NCBI RefSeq assembly: GCF_900068895.1 | Contig: NZ_CDPK01000007.1 | Coordinates: 72,450 to 120,235, forward strand | Reading direction: 5' to 3' | DNA: 47,786 nt | DNA from: Erwinia sp. ErVv1 | GTDB lineage: Bacteria > Pseudomonadota > Gammaproteobacteria > Enterobacterales > Enterobacteriaceae | Shown: piece after piece, positions 28,957 through 37,746 of the stretch | Position numbering within the stretch: position 1 is the first letter of the stretch | Layout: each line of letters starts with the position of its first letter | Made by a program: the position numbers and the translations under genes | Notes under the pieces: generated by a model | Told to the model about the DNA's origin: nothing | The model's input: only the letters and a program-made list of their open reading frames with translations | The model's database searches: none

Positions 28957-29223
28957 ATGCCAGCTTATCAAATTTCTTACGATCTGCGAAAGCAGAAAGA
29001 TTATGCCCCGCTCATTGAGCGCATCAAGTCTTATGGGACCTGGTGTCATCCTCTGGAATCAACCTGGATTATTGTCACCGAGCAAACGGCAACTCAAGTT
29101 CGCGATTATCTCAAAGCCGTTATGGATAACGATGATGGTTTACTCGTTACTGGTTTGCGGGGAGATGGTGCGTGGTATGGGCTTTCCGACGAGATATCTC
29201 AATGGCTTAAAACCAACTTATAA
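28957..29223 (+). CDS. small Cas2-fold (SinR-like) protein
   Basis: 88 residues after an AGGAG site. The pattern is a ferredoxin-like fold: strand YQISYDL with an Asp at the end of strand 1 as in Cas2, helix (YAPLIERIKSYG), strand WCHPLESTWIIVT, helix (ATQVRDYLKAVMD), strand DGLLVTGL and a C-terminal helix SDEISQWLKTNL. This matches small proteins annotated SinR family that share the Cas2/VapD fold. There is no CRISPR array in the window. It is the first gene of a rightward operon leading into hsdM, 55 bp before the half-HsdS. A nucleic-acid-binding or endonuclease role in regulating or assisting restriction is inferred only from the fold. The family assignment is from memory of sequence pattern. 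Confidence 0.65.
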   Translation: MPAYQISYDLRKQKDYAPLIERIKSYGTWCHPLESTWIIVTEQTATQVRDYLKAVMDNDDGLLVTGLRGDGAWYGLSDEISQWLKTNL

Positions 29224-29278
29224 TCGCCACGTTTAAGAATAGATGCGCCATGGATGGTGCAATGAATCAGGGGCCCGT

Positions 29279-29857
29279 ATGCCAACACCTTTAAAACAGT
29301 TAGGCCAAATTGCAGGCATCCGTTCAGGCCACACTCTAAGGGGAGCAATCACGCCTGACCCTGAAGGGGATGTGCGTCTTTTACAGATTAAAGACCTTGA
29401 TCAGGACTGGCAGTTCAATCATAACGCTCTACCTACTGTCTTATGGGAACAACGCATCGCTCCCCCATTTCTTGAACAGGGGGAGATTATTGTTGCGGCC
29501 AGGGGGAATCGTAATCTGGCAGTTGTCTATCGTGGCGAGGTTCCTGTGGTTGCTACCAGCCAGTTCCTGATTGTTAGCCTCAGAAGACAAGAGCGTGAGA
29601 TTGTCCCCGAATACCTCTGCTGGTTGTTAAACCATCCGATGATTCAGCAATGGTTTCATCGGAGTGGCACCAACATTCAGTTAATAACGAAATCAGCGCT
29701 GCTGGATGTCGCTATCCCGGTTCCGCCTCTTGAAACCCAATTACAGCTTATCGATCTCCAGCGTGTATGGCAGAAAGAAGATGAACTTATCAATAAGTTA
29801 CAGAAAAATCGCCATCAGCTTGAGCTTGGTATTTTACAAAAATTACTTAAGGATTAA
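29279..29857 (+). CDS. one-domain HsdS-like specificity protein
   Basis: 192 residues from ATG 29279 (MPTPLKQLGQIAGIRSGHTLRG) after AGGGG. It has one target-recognition domain of the HsdS type: start motif LGQIAGIRSG, EIIVAARGNRNLAVV, VVATSQFLIVSL, YLCWLLNHPMIQQWF, SGTNIQLITKSALLDVAIPVPPLETQLQLI, then one conserved helix (about 160-190, DELINKLQKNRHQLELGILQKLLKD). A normal HsdS has two such halves. It ends 6 bp before hsdM, and a complete two-domain hsdS follows hsdM, so this operon encodes three recognition domains. It could dimerise into an alternative specificity subunit or act as a competitor or regulator; the sequence does not decide. Confidence 0.8.
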   Translation: MPTPLKQLGQIAGIRSGHTLRGAITPDPEGDVRLLQIKDLDQDWQFNHNALPTVLWEQRIAPPFLEQGEIIVAARGNRNLAVVYRGEVPVVATSQFLIVSLRRQEREIVPEYLCWLLNHPMIQQWFHRSGTNIQLITKSALLDVAIPVPPLETQLQLIDLQRVWQKEDELINKLQKNRHQLELGILQKLLKD

Positions 29858-29863
29858 CTTGTT

Positions 29864-31387
29864 ATGAGCAATATGATCGATCAGGACCGCATCAATCGCG
29901 TGCTATGGGGCGTATGTGACACTTTCCGTGGCACCATCAGCCCTGATACTTACAAAGATTTCATTCTTACTATGCTGTTTCTGAAGTACATCTCGGATGT
30001 CTGGCAGGATCACTATGATGGTTACAAAGCCCAGTATGGCGATGAACCAGAGCTGATTGAAGAGATGATGAAGAACGAACGCTTTGTTCTACCGAAAGAT
30101 GCTAGCTTTTATGCTCTCTATAAGCGTCGAAGTGAGGCGGGTAACGGTGAACGTATCGATGTAGCTCTACACGCAATTGAAGAAGCAAACGGCACTAAGC
30201 TGAAAGATGGCAGCAAAAGCGTATTCCAGGAAATATCTTTTAATACCAATAAGCTTGGTGACGAAAAACAAAAGAATCTGATTTTAAAACAGCTGCTTGA
30301 AGATTTTACTCATCCAGATCTGAACTTGAAACCAAGCCGTGTTGGTGGTCTGGATGTCATTGGTAATGCTTACGAATATTTGATTGGCAAGTTTGCGGCC
30401 AATAGCGGCCAGAAAGCCGGCGAGTACTATACTCCCCCTGAAGTGTCCGATCTGCTCGCAGCGTTACTTGATCCGAAGCCTGGCGAGTCTATCTGTGACC
30501 CAACCTGCGGTTCTGCTTCGCTATTGATGAAATGCGGTAAGTGGGTAGCTGAGCAACACCATAGCAAGAATTATGAGCTTTACGGGCAGGAAGCGATCGG
30601 TTCAACTTGGTCACTGGCTAAAATGAACATGTTTCTGCACGGTGAGGATAACCATAAAATCGAGTGGGGTGACACCATCCGCAACCCCAAATTGCTCGAT
30701 AAGAATGCCAATTTGATGTTGTTTGATGTGGTCACCGCCAACCCACCCTTCTCACTGGAAAAGTGGGGAATTGATGATGTCTCTGACGATCATTTCGGTC
30801 GGTTCCGCCGTGGTTTGCCGCCTAAAGCGAAAGGTGATTATGCCTTTATTTCCCATATGGTCGAAACATTAAAACCTAAAACGGGGCGTATGGGCGTTGT
30901 GGTACCACACGGCGTGCTGTTCCGTGGGGCCAGCGAAGGGAAAATCCGCCAGAAGTTTATAGACGAAAATCTTCTTGATGCGGTAATTGGTCTGCCGGAA
31001 AAGCTTTTTTTTGGTACGGGCATACCTGCAGCAATCCTGATATTTAAAAAGAGTAAAGTGGACGATAATGTATTGTTTATCGATGCCAGCCGTGATTTTA
31101 AGTCAGGTAAAAATCAAAACCAGCTGAGTGCTGAAAATATCACCACAATAGTTAAAACCTACCGTGAAGGGGACAACGTCAAAAGATATGCTTATCTAGC
31201 CAGCCTAAAAGAGATTCGCGAAAATAATTATAATCTCAGTATTCCACGCTATGTCGACACTTTTGAGGAAGAAGAGGAAATTGACCTGATGGCGGTGCGT
31301 GCCGAGCGAAAAGAATTACAATCTCAATTGGCTGAGTTGGAAGTGCAGATGAAGAAGTATTTGGAGGAATTAGGTTATGATGCCTAA
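29864..31387 (+). CDS. hsdM: type I restriction-modification methyltransferase subunit
   Basis: 507 residues. N-terminal helical HsdM_N domain (about 8-150), then the N6-adenine methylase domain: EYYTPPEVSDLL, S-adenosylmethionine motif I DPTCGSASLL (212-221) and catalytic motif IV NPPF (293-296). A C-terminal helical region ends in an acidic coiled coil (about 470-505, DLMAVRAERKELQSQLAELEVQMKKYLEEL) that should pack against HsdS. With HsdS it methylates adenine on both strands of a bipartite target. It overlaps hsdS by 11 bp. Confidence 0.96.
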   Translation: MSNMIDQDRINRVLWGVCDTFRGTISPDTYKDFILTMLFLKYISDVWQDHYDGYKAQYGDEPELIEEMMKNERFVLPKDASFYALYKRRSEAGNGERIDVALHAIEEANGTKLKDGSKSVFQEISFNTNKLGDEKQKNLILKQLLEDFTHPDLNLKPSRVGGLDVIGNAYEYLIGKFAANSGQKAGEYYTPPEVSDLLAALLDPKPGESICDPTCGSASLLMKCGKWVAEQHHSKNYELYGQEAIGSTWSLAKMNMFLHGEDNHKIEWGDTIRNPKLLDKNANLMLFDVVTANPPFSLEKWGIDDVSDDHFGRFRRGLPPKAKGDYAFISHMVETLKPKTGRMGVVVPHGVLFRGASEGKIRQKFIDENLLDAVIGLPEKLFFGTGIPAAILIFKKSKVDDNVLFIDASRDFKSGKNQNQLSAENITTIVKTYREGDNVKRYAYLASLKEIRENNYNLSIPRYVDTFEEEEEIDLMAVRAERKELQSQLAELEVQMKKYLEELGYDA

Positions 31388-32633
31388 TGGATGGAAAAAA
31401 ACTTTATTAGGGAACGTGATGGAGTTCAAGAATGGTTTGAACTTCACTAAAAATGATACCGGCGAAGATATTAAAATTGTCGGCGTGGCAAATTTTAAAG
31501 ATCTAAGCGAACTACATTCTACGGAACACTTGGAGGTTGTGAGGGTAGCTGACAAAATTCGTGATGAAGAATTACTAACCAATGGCGACCTGTTATTTGT
31601 AAGGTCGAATGGAAATAAAGAGCTAATTGGCAGATGCCTTTATTTTCCATCAGTTTCCGAAAGGTTATCTTTTTCTGGGTTTACGATAAGAGGAAGAGCT
31701 AAGCAGGAATTCGTGATACCGCAATACATTGCTGCGGTAGCTCGCTCTTGGTTTATGAAGCAGCAAATATCCAAGAATGGAGGTGGCACAAACATATCTA
31801 ATCTTAGCCAACAGATACTTAACGATATTGTACTTCCTCTACCAAAATTAGATGAGCAAAAGAAAATAACTGAAGTCTTATCCATCTGGGATAAGGCGAT
31901 AGGCATGACTGAAAAACTTCTTATCAATAGTCAGCAACAGAAAAAAGCTCTGATGCAGCAACTGCTTACTGGAAAAAGGCGCCTTCTGGATAAAAATGGA
32001 GTTAGGTTCAGTAGTGAGTGGAAGACTTGCCGACTAGGTGATATCGGGGAAATAAAAAGTGCAGGTGTTGATAAAAAAAGTGTTGAAGGTGAAATGCCAG
32101 TTCGCTTGTTAAATTTCACAGACGTATTCAAGAAGACATTCATATTCTCGAATGAGATCAATCATTGGGTTACTGCGCCATACTCTAAAGTTGATGGGTG
32201 TAGTGTACTGAAAGGTGATGTATTTTTTACACCATCGTCAGAAACTAGAGATGAAGTTGGTATGTCTGCGGTGGTTGCATCGCATATTGAAAGCTGTTGC
32301 TATAGCTATCATATAGTCCGATTCAGAATTAAAGAAGATTGGGATTTAAACTTTAAAGCATTTGCCTTTTCCACGTCCTCTTTCCGGAAACAGGTTTCAT
32401 TGCTGGCAGACGGGAGCGGACAGAGATATGTGGTATCTCAAGATGGGTTCAGAAGTGTCATAATTTCATACCCGCCAATAGAGGAACAGCACGAGATAGG
32501 TAAAGTCCTTAGGTTGGCTGAAGAAAAAACTATTATTTTAGAGAAAAAGCTTAGCCACTTAAAACAAGAAAAGAAAGCCCTGATGCAGCAACTGCTCACC
32601 GGTAAACGCCGGGTGAATATGGAGGTTGCATGA
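31377..32633 (+). CDS. hsdS: type I restriction-modification specificity subunit (two TRDs)
   Basis: 418 residues starting inside hsdM after GGAGG. Two target-recognition domains (about 5-165 and 215-385) are each followed by a conserved helix. TRD1 ends VLPLPKLDEQKKITEVLSIWD; TRD2 ends ISYPPIEEQHEIGKVLRLAEE. Both helices end with the same motif, KKALMQQLLTGKRR, encoded by a 17-bp identical DNA stretch at 31950 and 32581. TRDs set the two halves of the recognition site, and the repeats set the spacer. The TRD-coding DNA is noticeably more AT-rich than hsdM or hsdR, the usual sign of domain exchange. hsdS overlaps rhuM by 4 bp (ATGA). Confidence 0.95.
   Translation: MMPNGWKKTLLGNVMEFKNGLNFTKNDTGEDIKIVGVANFKDLSELHSTEHLEVVRVADKIRDEELLTNGDLLFVRSNGNKELIGRCLYFPSVSERLSFSGFTIRGRAKQEFVIPQYIAAVARSWFMKQQISKNGGGTNISNLSQQILNDIVLPLPKLDEQKKITEVLSIWDKAIGMTEKLLINSQQQKKALMQQLLTGKRRLLDKNGVRFSSEWKTCRLGDIGEIKSAGVDKKSVEGEMPVRLLNFTDVFKKTFIFSNEINHWVTAPYSKVDGCSVLKGDVFFTPSSETRDEVGMSAVVASHIESCCYSYHIVRFRIKEDWDLNFKAFAFSTSSFRKQVSLLADGSGQRYVVSQDGFRSVIISYPPIEEQHEIGKVLRLAEEKTIILEKKLSHLKQEKKALMQQLLTGKRRVNMEVA
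31950..32597. repeat. direct repeat pair inside hsdS
   Basis: CTGATGCAGCAACTGCT occurs at 31950-31966 and 32581-32597, 631 bp apart, inside longer similar flanks. Recombination between such repeats can delete or swap the second target-recognition domain. Confidence 0.8.
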
Positions 32634-33676
32634 CTGATAAAAACTTACCTCAACCACCAGCAGGTGAATTCCTGCTATTTCAAAGCGAGGATGGTCGTGC
32701 ACGCGTTGAATGTCGCTTTCAGTCAGATACGCTTTGGCTTACTCAGGCATCCATGGCTGAGCTATACGATAAAGATGTTCGTACTATCAACGAACATTTG
32801 ATCAATATCTTCTCGGAAGGTGAACTTGGTCAAAATTCAACTATCCGGAAATTCCGGATAGTTCGCCAGGAAGGAAAACGTCAGGTTTCCAGAGAGATAG
32901 AGCACTACAGTCTCGAAGCCATATTGGCCGTAGGCTATCGTGTTCGCTCAGTTCGGGGGACTCAGTTCCGCCAGTGGGCCACGCAAACCCTACAGGAATA
33001 TCTGATTAAAGGGTTTGTGATGGATGACGAGCGGCTGAAGAATCCGCCCGTTGGCTCTTCTGTAGTGCCCGACTACTTTGACGAGATGCTGGAACGTATC
33101 CGAGATATTCGTGCCAGCGAGCGGCGCGTCTATCTGCGTGTGCGGGAGATTTTCGCGCTGGCTGCTGATTATCAGCCGACTCTGAAAGAGACCACCCTCT
33201 TCTTTCAAACCATCCAGAACAAACTGCACTTTGCCTGCACTGGGCTTACTGCTGCTGAGCTAATCCATCAGCGCGCAGATGCCAGCCAGCCTCATATGGG
33301 GCTCACCAGCTATAAAGGCAGTGACGTGCGAAAAGGCGATGTCACGGTTGCTAAGAATTACCTGATCCAAAAAGAGGTCAGTGAACTGAACCGTGTAGTG
33401 AATATGTGGCTGGACTATGCCGAAGATCAGGCGCTGCGCCGCCAGCAGGTTTTCTTGCAGGACTGGCAGGAGAAGTTGGATCAGTTCCTGCAGTTCAACG
33501 ATCGCAATGTGCTTCAGGGTGCGGGCACTGTCAGTAAGAAAATGGCAGATGAAAAAGCTCAGGGTGAATATGCACGATTTGCAGAGCAGCGGCGTTTGTT
33601 AAAAGAGGCCGAAGGCGAGAAGGATATTACCGAGCTACTGCACTGGAAAGCCGACAAAGATAAGGGAACATCATGA
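32630..33676 (+). CDS. rhuM: RhuM-family protein embedded in the restriction operon
   Basis: 348 residues of the virulence RhuM family first named from Salmonella SPI-3. The N-terminal part (about 25-125: DTLWLTQASMAELYDKDVRTINEHLINIF, then REIEHYSLEAILAVGYRVRSVRGTQFRQWATQTL in two parts) looks like a BRO/KilA-N-type nucleic-acid-binding module. The C-terminal half is helical (about 150-340). Start and stop overlap hsdS and hsdR by 4 bp each (ATGA), so it is translated together with them. RhuM genes are common passengers of type I loci, but no biochemical role is known to me. A part in restriction control or phage sensing is inference from the coupling. Confidence 0.88.
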   Translation: MTDKNLPQPPAGEFLLFQSEDGRARVECRFQSDTLWLTQASMAELYDKDVRTINEHLINIFSEGELGQNSTIRKFRIVRQEGKRQVSREIEHYSLEAILAVGYRVRSVRGTQFRQWATQTLQEYLIKGFVMDDERLKNPPVGSSVVPDYFDEMLERIRDIRASERRVYLRVREIFALAADYQPTLKETTLFFQTIQNKLHFACTGLTAAELIHQRADASQPHMGLTSYKGSDVRKGDVTVAKNYLIQKEVSELNRVVNMWLDYAEDQALRRQQVFLQDWQEKLDQFLQFNDRNVLQGAGTVSKKMADEKAQGEYARFAEQRRLLKEAEGEKDITELLHWKADKDKGTS

Positions 33677-36600
33677 GCATGCAAAGTGTGCCAAAATTCC
33701 AGGAAGAGTACAGTGCCAAGCTTCCGGCGCTGGCTCTCTTGAGCAATTTAGGCTGGACATATATTTCACCTCAGCAAGCCTTGTCTGCACGAGCAGGCAA
33801 GGCAGATCAGGTGGTCTTAAACCAGATTTTGCGTGAACAGTTAGCCAAGAGAACGTTTATCTTTGCCGGTAAAGAGCATGTCATTTCTGACAAAGCGATT
33901 GATAGCCTAGTGGCGGAGGTTAACAGCCCGGCATTAAATCAGGGTTTGATTACCGCCAATGAGCACCTGTACAACCACCTGTTGTACGGCATTTCAGTGA
34001 CGGAATTTATCGATGGCAAACGGGCGAACCCAACAATCTCGTTGATCGACTGGAACAACCCGCATAACAATAGCTTTGTTTTCACCGAAGAGTTCAGTGT
34101 GACACGCGCTAACGGTATTGAGGCTCGCAGGCCCGATATTGTCTGCTTTGTGAATGGTATTCCGTTGGTAGTCATCGAGGCTAAGCGCCCGGATGGCAAT
34201 GCTAAAAAAGGGCCGACTATTGACGAAGGGATCTCTCAAAGTCTGCGAAACCAGCGTCATGATGAAATTCCGCGACTGTTTGCCTACAGCCAGATTTTAT
34301 TGTCGATAAACGGCCATGATGGACGTTACGGGACTTGCGGAACACCGACCAAATTTTGGGCTACATGGCGGGAAGAAGATATCTCCGATCTGGAGATGCT
34401 TGCCATCAAAAACCGTAAGCTCACAGCACAGCAGATTGATTCAATCTTCAGCCACCGTCAGGTTGCATACCTGGAATGGTATCAAAATCTGACTACAGCG
34501 GGAGATTTGGCTATAACGGGCCAGGACCAGCTGCTTATCAGTCTGCTATTACCCGAGCGTCTGCTGGATATGGCTCGCTTCTTCACGCTGTTTGATAAGA
34601 GAGCCGGTAAGGTCATTGCCCGATATCAGCAAGTATTCAGTATCAAACGGCTGCTACAGCGTATTGAAACGAAGAACCCTGATGGCAGCCGCAACGGTGG
34701 GGTTATCTGGCATACCACCGGTTCGGGTAAGTCACTGACGATGGTTTTCCTGAGCAAGGCGCTGATTCTGAGTGAAACTCTCAAGCAGTGCCGCATCGTC
34801 GTGGTGACCGATCGCGTTGATTTGGAAAACCAGCTCAGTCGCACCTTTATCTCAACCGGGGAGCTGGCAGGTAAAAGGGATAAAGCCGATGCCATTGCCA
34901 CCTCTGGCAGGCGTTTAGCCGAACAGATTGGTAATGGTACTGAGCGCATTCTCTTCTCGTTGATTCAGAAATTTAATACGGCCACTCGCCTGCCCGAATG
35001 CGTGAATACCAGCCCCGATATCATTGTGCTGATTGATGAAGGCCACCGTAGCCATGGCGGTGAGAGTCATCAACGCATGAAGCTGGCTCTACCCAACGCG
35101 GCCTTTGTTGCTTTCACCGGTACGCCGTTGCTGAAAGATGATAAGACCACTAATAAATTCGGTCCCATCGTTCATGCTTACACCATGCAGCGTGCGGTAG
35201 AGGACAAGACTGTCACTCCGCTTCTCTACGAAGAACGGCCACCCGAGCTGAATGTTAATGAACGAGCTATAGATAGCTGGTTTGACCGTATCACCGAGGG
35301 GTTAACGGATAAACAAAAAGCCGACTTGAAGCGTAAGTTTGCTAATAAAGGGCAGGTTTATAATGCCGATGACCGCATCCACCTTATTGCGCTGGATATA
35401 GCCAACCATTTTGTCAAAAACATCGATGACGGCTTGAAGGGGCAGCTCGCCTGTGACAGTAAAGCCGCAGCGATAAAATACAAAAAGTATCTTGATGAAG
35501 CCGGACTGTTTGAGTCTGCAGTGGTCATTAGTTCTCCTGACACGCGTGAAGGGAATTCCGAGGTGGATGAATCTGGTATCCCTGATGTGACCAAATGGTG
35601 GCAAGATAATGTCGGCTCTCAGGATGAGCAGATTTACACGCGCAATGTCATTGAGCGTTTTGATAAAGATGATTCGCTGAAGCTTCTTATTGTGGTTGAT
35701 AAGTTACTTACCGGATTTGATGAACCCAAAAATGCCGTGCTTTACATCGATAAGCCTCTTAAAGGGCATAACCTTATTCAGGCAATAGCCCGTGTTAACC
35801 GCCTCCACCCTAAGAAAAAATTTGGTCTGCTAATCGATTATCGGGGCATCCTCAAAGAGCTGGATACCACCATTGAGGATTACCAGAAGCTGGCATCCCG
35901 CACGCAGGGCGGGTTTGACATCGACGATCTGGTGGGGCTGTACGGCCAGATGAGTACGGAGTACAAGCGCCTTCCCCAGCTGTATAAAAATCTGTGGGCG
36001 ATTTTCGCAGGTGTAAAAAACAAAAACGATATTGAGCAACTCCGTCAGGTGCTGGTGCCGCGCACGGAAGAAAAGCATGGCGAGATGGTTGATGTGCATC
36101 TTAAAGTCCGTGAAGACTTTTATGAGGCACTCACGCAATTTGCCAGCTGCCTGAAAGTGGCGTTGCAGTCGGCTACCTTCTTTGAGGATAAGAGTTTCAG
36201 CGAAGAAGACCGCCAGCACTATAAAGAGACGCTCAGGCAATTTACCAGCCTGCGTCAGTTGGTGAAGCAGGATGCCGGTGAGACGGTAGATTATGATCAG
36301 TACACGGAACAAGTTAAAAAGCTGCTGGATAAACACGTTGTTGGTGTAGAAGTCCGCGAGCCTGATGGAGTGTATGAAGTCAGCAAAATGGGACAACGGC
36401 CCGAAGAGTGGAGTGAGGATAAAACCCGCAACGAAACGGATATTATCAAAACCCGTGTAACCCGCATGATTGAGCAGGATTTACGTGATGATCCTTATGC
36501 CCAGGAAGCCTTCTCGAAGTTACTGCGTCTGGCTATTGAAGAGGCCGAAAAACTGTTTGATCACCCTCTCAAGCAGTACATGCTATTTCGTGAATTTGAG

Positions 36601-36951
36601 GAGCAGGTACAGGAACGGCGGCTGAACGACATACCCGACGTGTTTGCCGGTCATCACCATGCACAGGCTTACTTTGGCGTGTACAAAAAAGTACTGCCGG
36701 AGGTTTTTGCCGTTACCGATTCTCAAGTTATCGATAAGTGGGTGAAGCTTGCTTTTGAAGTAGACCAGGCTGTTGATATCTCAGTGGCTGAGAACTCGAT
36801 CAATCCGCAAAATATCGAGGCTGATATTCGCAAGAAGCTTCTACCGATGATGTTTAAAGAGTGTAAGGCAATAGGTGGCGGAATGGATCAGGCGAAAAAG
36901 ATTGTGGAAATGATCGTCCAGATTACCCGTGTAGGGCTGAGCGGAGTCTAA
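33673..36951 (+). CDS. hsdR: type I restriction endonuclease subunit
   Basis: 1092 residues. The PD-(D/E)xK nuclease is near the N-terminus with D155 (RRPDIV) and E169-x-K171 (VVIEAKRP). The SF2 translocase follows with Walker A GSGKS (350-354), DEGHRS (455-460), FTGTP (481-485), and in lobe 2 LLIVVDKLLTGFDEP and QAIARVNRLHP. The C-terminal third is helical and should bind the methylase core. HsdR with HsdM and HsdS translocates unmethylated DNA and cuts far from the site. Key residues are intact, so restriction is probably functional. A 4-bp overlap with rhuM shows coupling. Confidence 0.96.
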   Translation: MSMQSVPKFQEEYSAKLPALALLSNLGWTYISPQQALSARAGKADQVVLNQILREQLAKRTFIFAGKEHVISDKAIDSLVAEVNSPALNQGLITANEHLYNHLLYGISVTEFIDGKRANPTISLIDWNNPHNNSFVFTEEFSVTRANGIEARRPDIVCFVNGIPLVVIEAKRPDGNAKKGPTIDEGISQSLRNQRHDEIPRLFAYSQILLSINGHDGRYGTCGTPTKFWATWREEDISDLEMLAIKNRKLTAQQIDSIFSHRQVAYLEWYQNLTTAGDLAITGQDQLLISLLLPERLLDMARFFTLFDKRAGKVIARYQQVFSIKRLLQRIETKNPDGSRNGGVIWHTTGSGKSLTMVFLSKALILSETLKQCRIVVVTDRVDLENQLSRTFISTGELAGKRDKADAIATSGRRLAEQIGNGTERILFSLIQKFNTATRLPECVNTSPDIIVLIDEGHRSHGGESHQRMKLALPNAAFVAFTGTPLLKDDKTTNKFGPIVHAYTMQRAVEDKTVTPLLYEERPPELNVNERAIDSWFDRITEGLTDKQKADLKRKFANKGQVYNADDRIHLIALDIANHFVKNIDDGLKGQLACDSKAAAIKYKKYLDEAGLFESAVVISSPDTREGNSEVDESGIPDVTKWWQDNVGSQDEQIYTRNVIERFDKDDSLKLLIVVDKLLTGFDEPKNAVLYIDKPLKGHNLIQAIARVNRLHPKKKFGLLIDYRGILKELDTTIEDYQKLASRTQGGFDIDDLVGLYGQMSTEYKRLPQLYKNLWAIFAGVKNKNDIEQLRQVLVPRTEEKHGEMVDVHLKVREDFYEALTQFASCLKVALQSATFFEDKSFSEEDRQHYKETLRQFTSLRQLVKQDAGETVDYDQYTEQVKKLLDKHVVGVEVREPDGVYEVSKMGQRPEEWSEDKTRNETDIIKTRVTRMIEQDLRDDPYAQEAFSKLLRLAIEEAEKLFDHPLKQYMLFREFEEQVQERRLNDIPDVFAGHHHAQAYFGVYKKVLPEVFAVTDSQVIDKWVKLAFEVDQAVDISVAENSINPQNIEADIRKKLLPMMFKECKAIGGGMDQAKKIVEMIVQITRVGLSGV

Positions 36952-36969
36952 ATTGTGGGCGAAAGAACA

Positions 36970-37689
36970 ATGAGCTTCATTTACGGTGATGAACGTATTA
37001 CCTTCGAGTGTAAACCCCGACCATTGGTGAATGGACGCATCCTGATAAAAGTTCACCCCGACTGCCGGGTTGTAGTATCCGCGCCGCAGGATACCGATGA
37101 CCAACAGGTTCTGAATGCCGCTGAAAAGCGTGGGCGCTGGATCTATCAGCAGCTACGGGACTTCCGTAAGCAGCTGGAATATATAACTCCACGACAGTAT
37201 ATCAGCGGTGAGAGCCACTATTACCTGGGCAAACAGTACATGCTTAAGGTGATAGTGGCTCCCTCTAACACTCAGGGTGTAAAAATGTTACGTGGCAAGC
37301 TGGAAGTCACCTTACGCTATAAGAGCGCTGAAAAGGTTCTGCAGTTGCTGACTGACTGGTATAAGGCTCGAGCCCGCGAAGTCTTCGCCAAAAGGCTGAG
37401 CGCTATGCTGGAGCAAGCGTTATGGGTAAGTGACTCACCGCCATTGCGCATTCTTACCATGCAGACTCAGTGGGGAAGTTGTTCCCCCAATGGAAGGGTG
37501 ACCCTGAATCCCAATCTGGTAAAGGCCCCGCGTGAGTGTATCGATTACGTTATCTTGCATGAACTCTGCCATCTGGCCGAGCATAACCATAGCGAACGCT
37601 TCTACCGGCTCATGGGGCAGGTAATGCCTGACTGGGAGAAGACCAAGAAGCGTTTGGATGGGATGGCTGGGATGATAATGACAAGCTAA
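36970..37689 (+). CDS. YgjP-like (DUF45) zinc metallopeptidase
   Basis: 239 residues from ATG 36970; an in-frame GTG at 36955 after GGAG is an alternative. The zinc motif HELCH is at 197-201, preceded by the family string TQWGSCSPNGRVTLNPNLVKAPRECIDYV and followed by EHNHSERFYRLM, as in the SprT/YgjP-related group. It starts 18 bp after hsdR in the same direction, and such genes are frequent 3' companions of hsdR. Proteolytic control of the restriction complex, in the way ClpXP controls HsdR in E. coli K-12, is an attractive but unproven idea. Confidence 0.82.
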   Translation: MSFIYGDERITFECKPRPLVNGRILIKVHPDCRVVVSAPQDTDDQQVLNAAEKRGRWIYQQLRDFRKQLEYITPRQYISGESHYYLGKQYMLKVIVAPSNTQGVKMLRGKLEVTLRYKSAEKVLQLLTDWYKARAREVFAKRLSAMLEQALWVSDSPPLRILTMQTQWGSCSPNGRVTLNPNLVKAPRECIDYVILHELCHLAEHNHSERFYRLMGQVMPDWEKTKKRLDGMAGMIMTS

Positions 37690-37746
37690 ACATAATGGCG
37701 TGCGATGCTTCAGTCCTGCAGCATCCATCGCATGAGGGAGGAGGAT

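Noticed and set aside
37705-37746. N-terminal extension of the C2H2 protein
   Set aside because: GGGAGGAGG sits just before ATG 37747, which decides the start.
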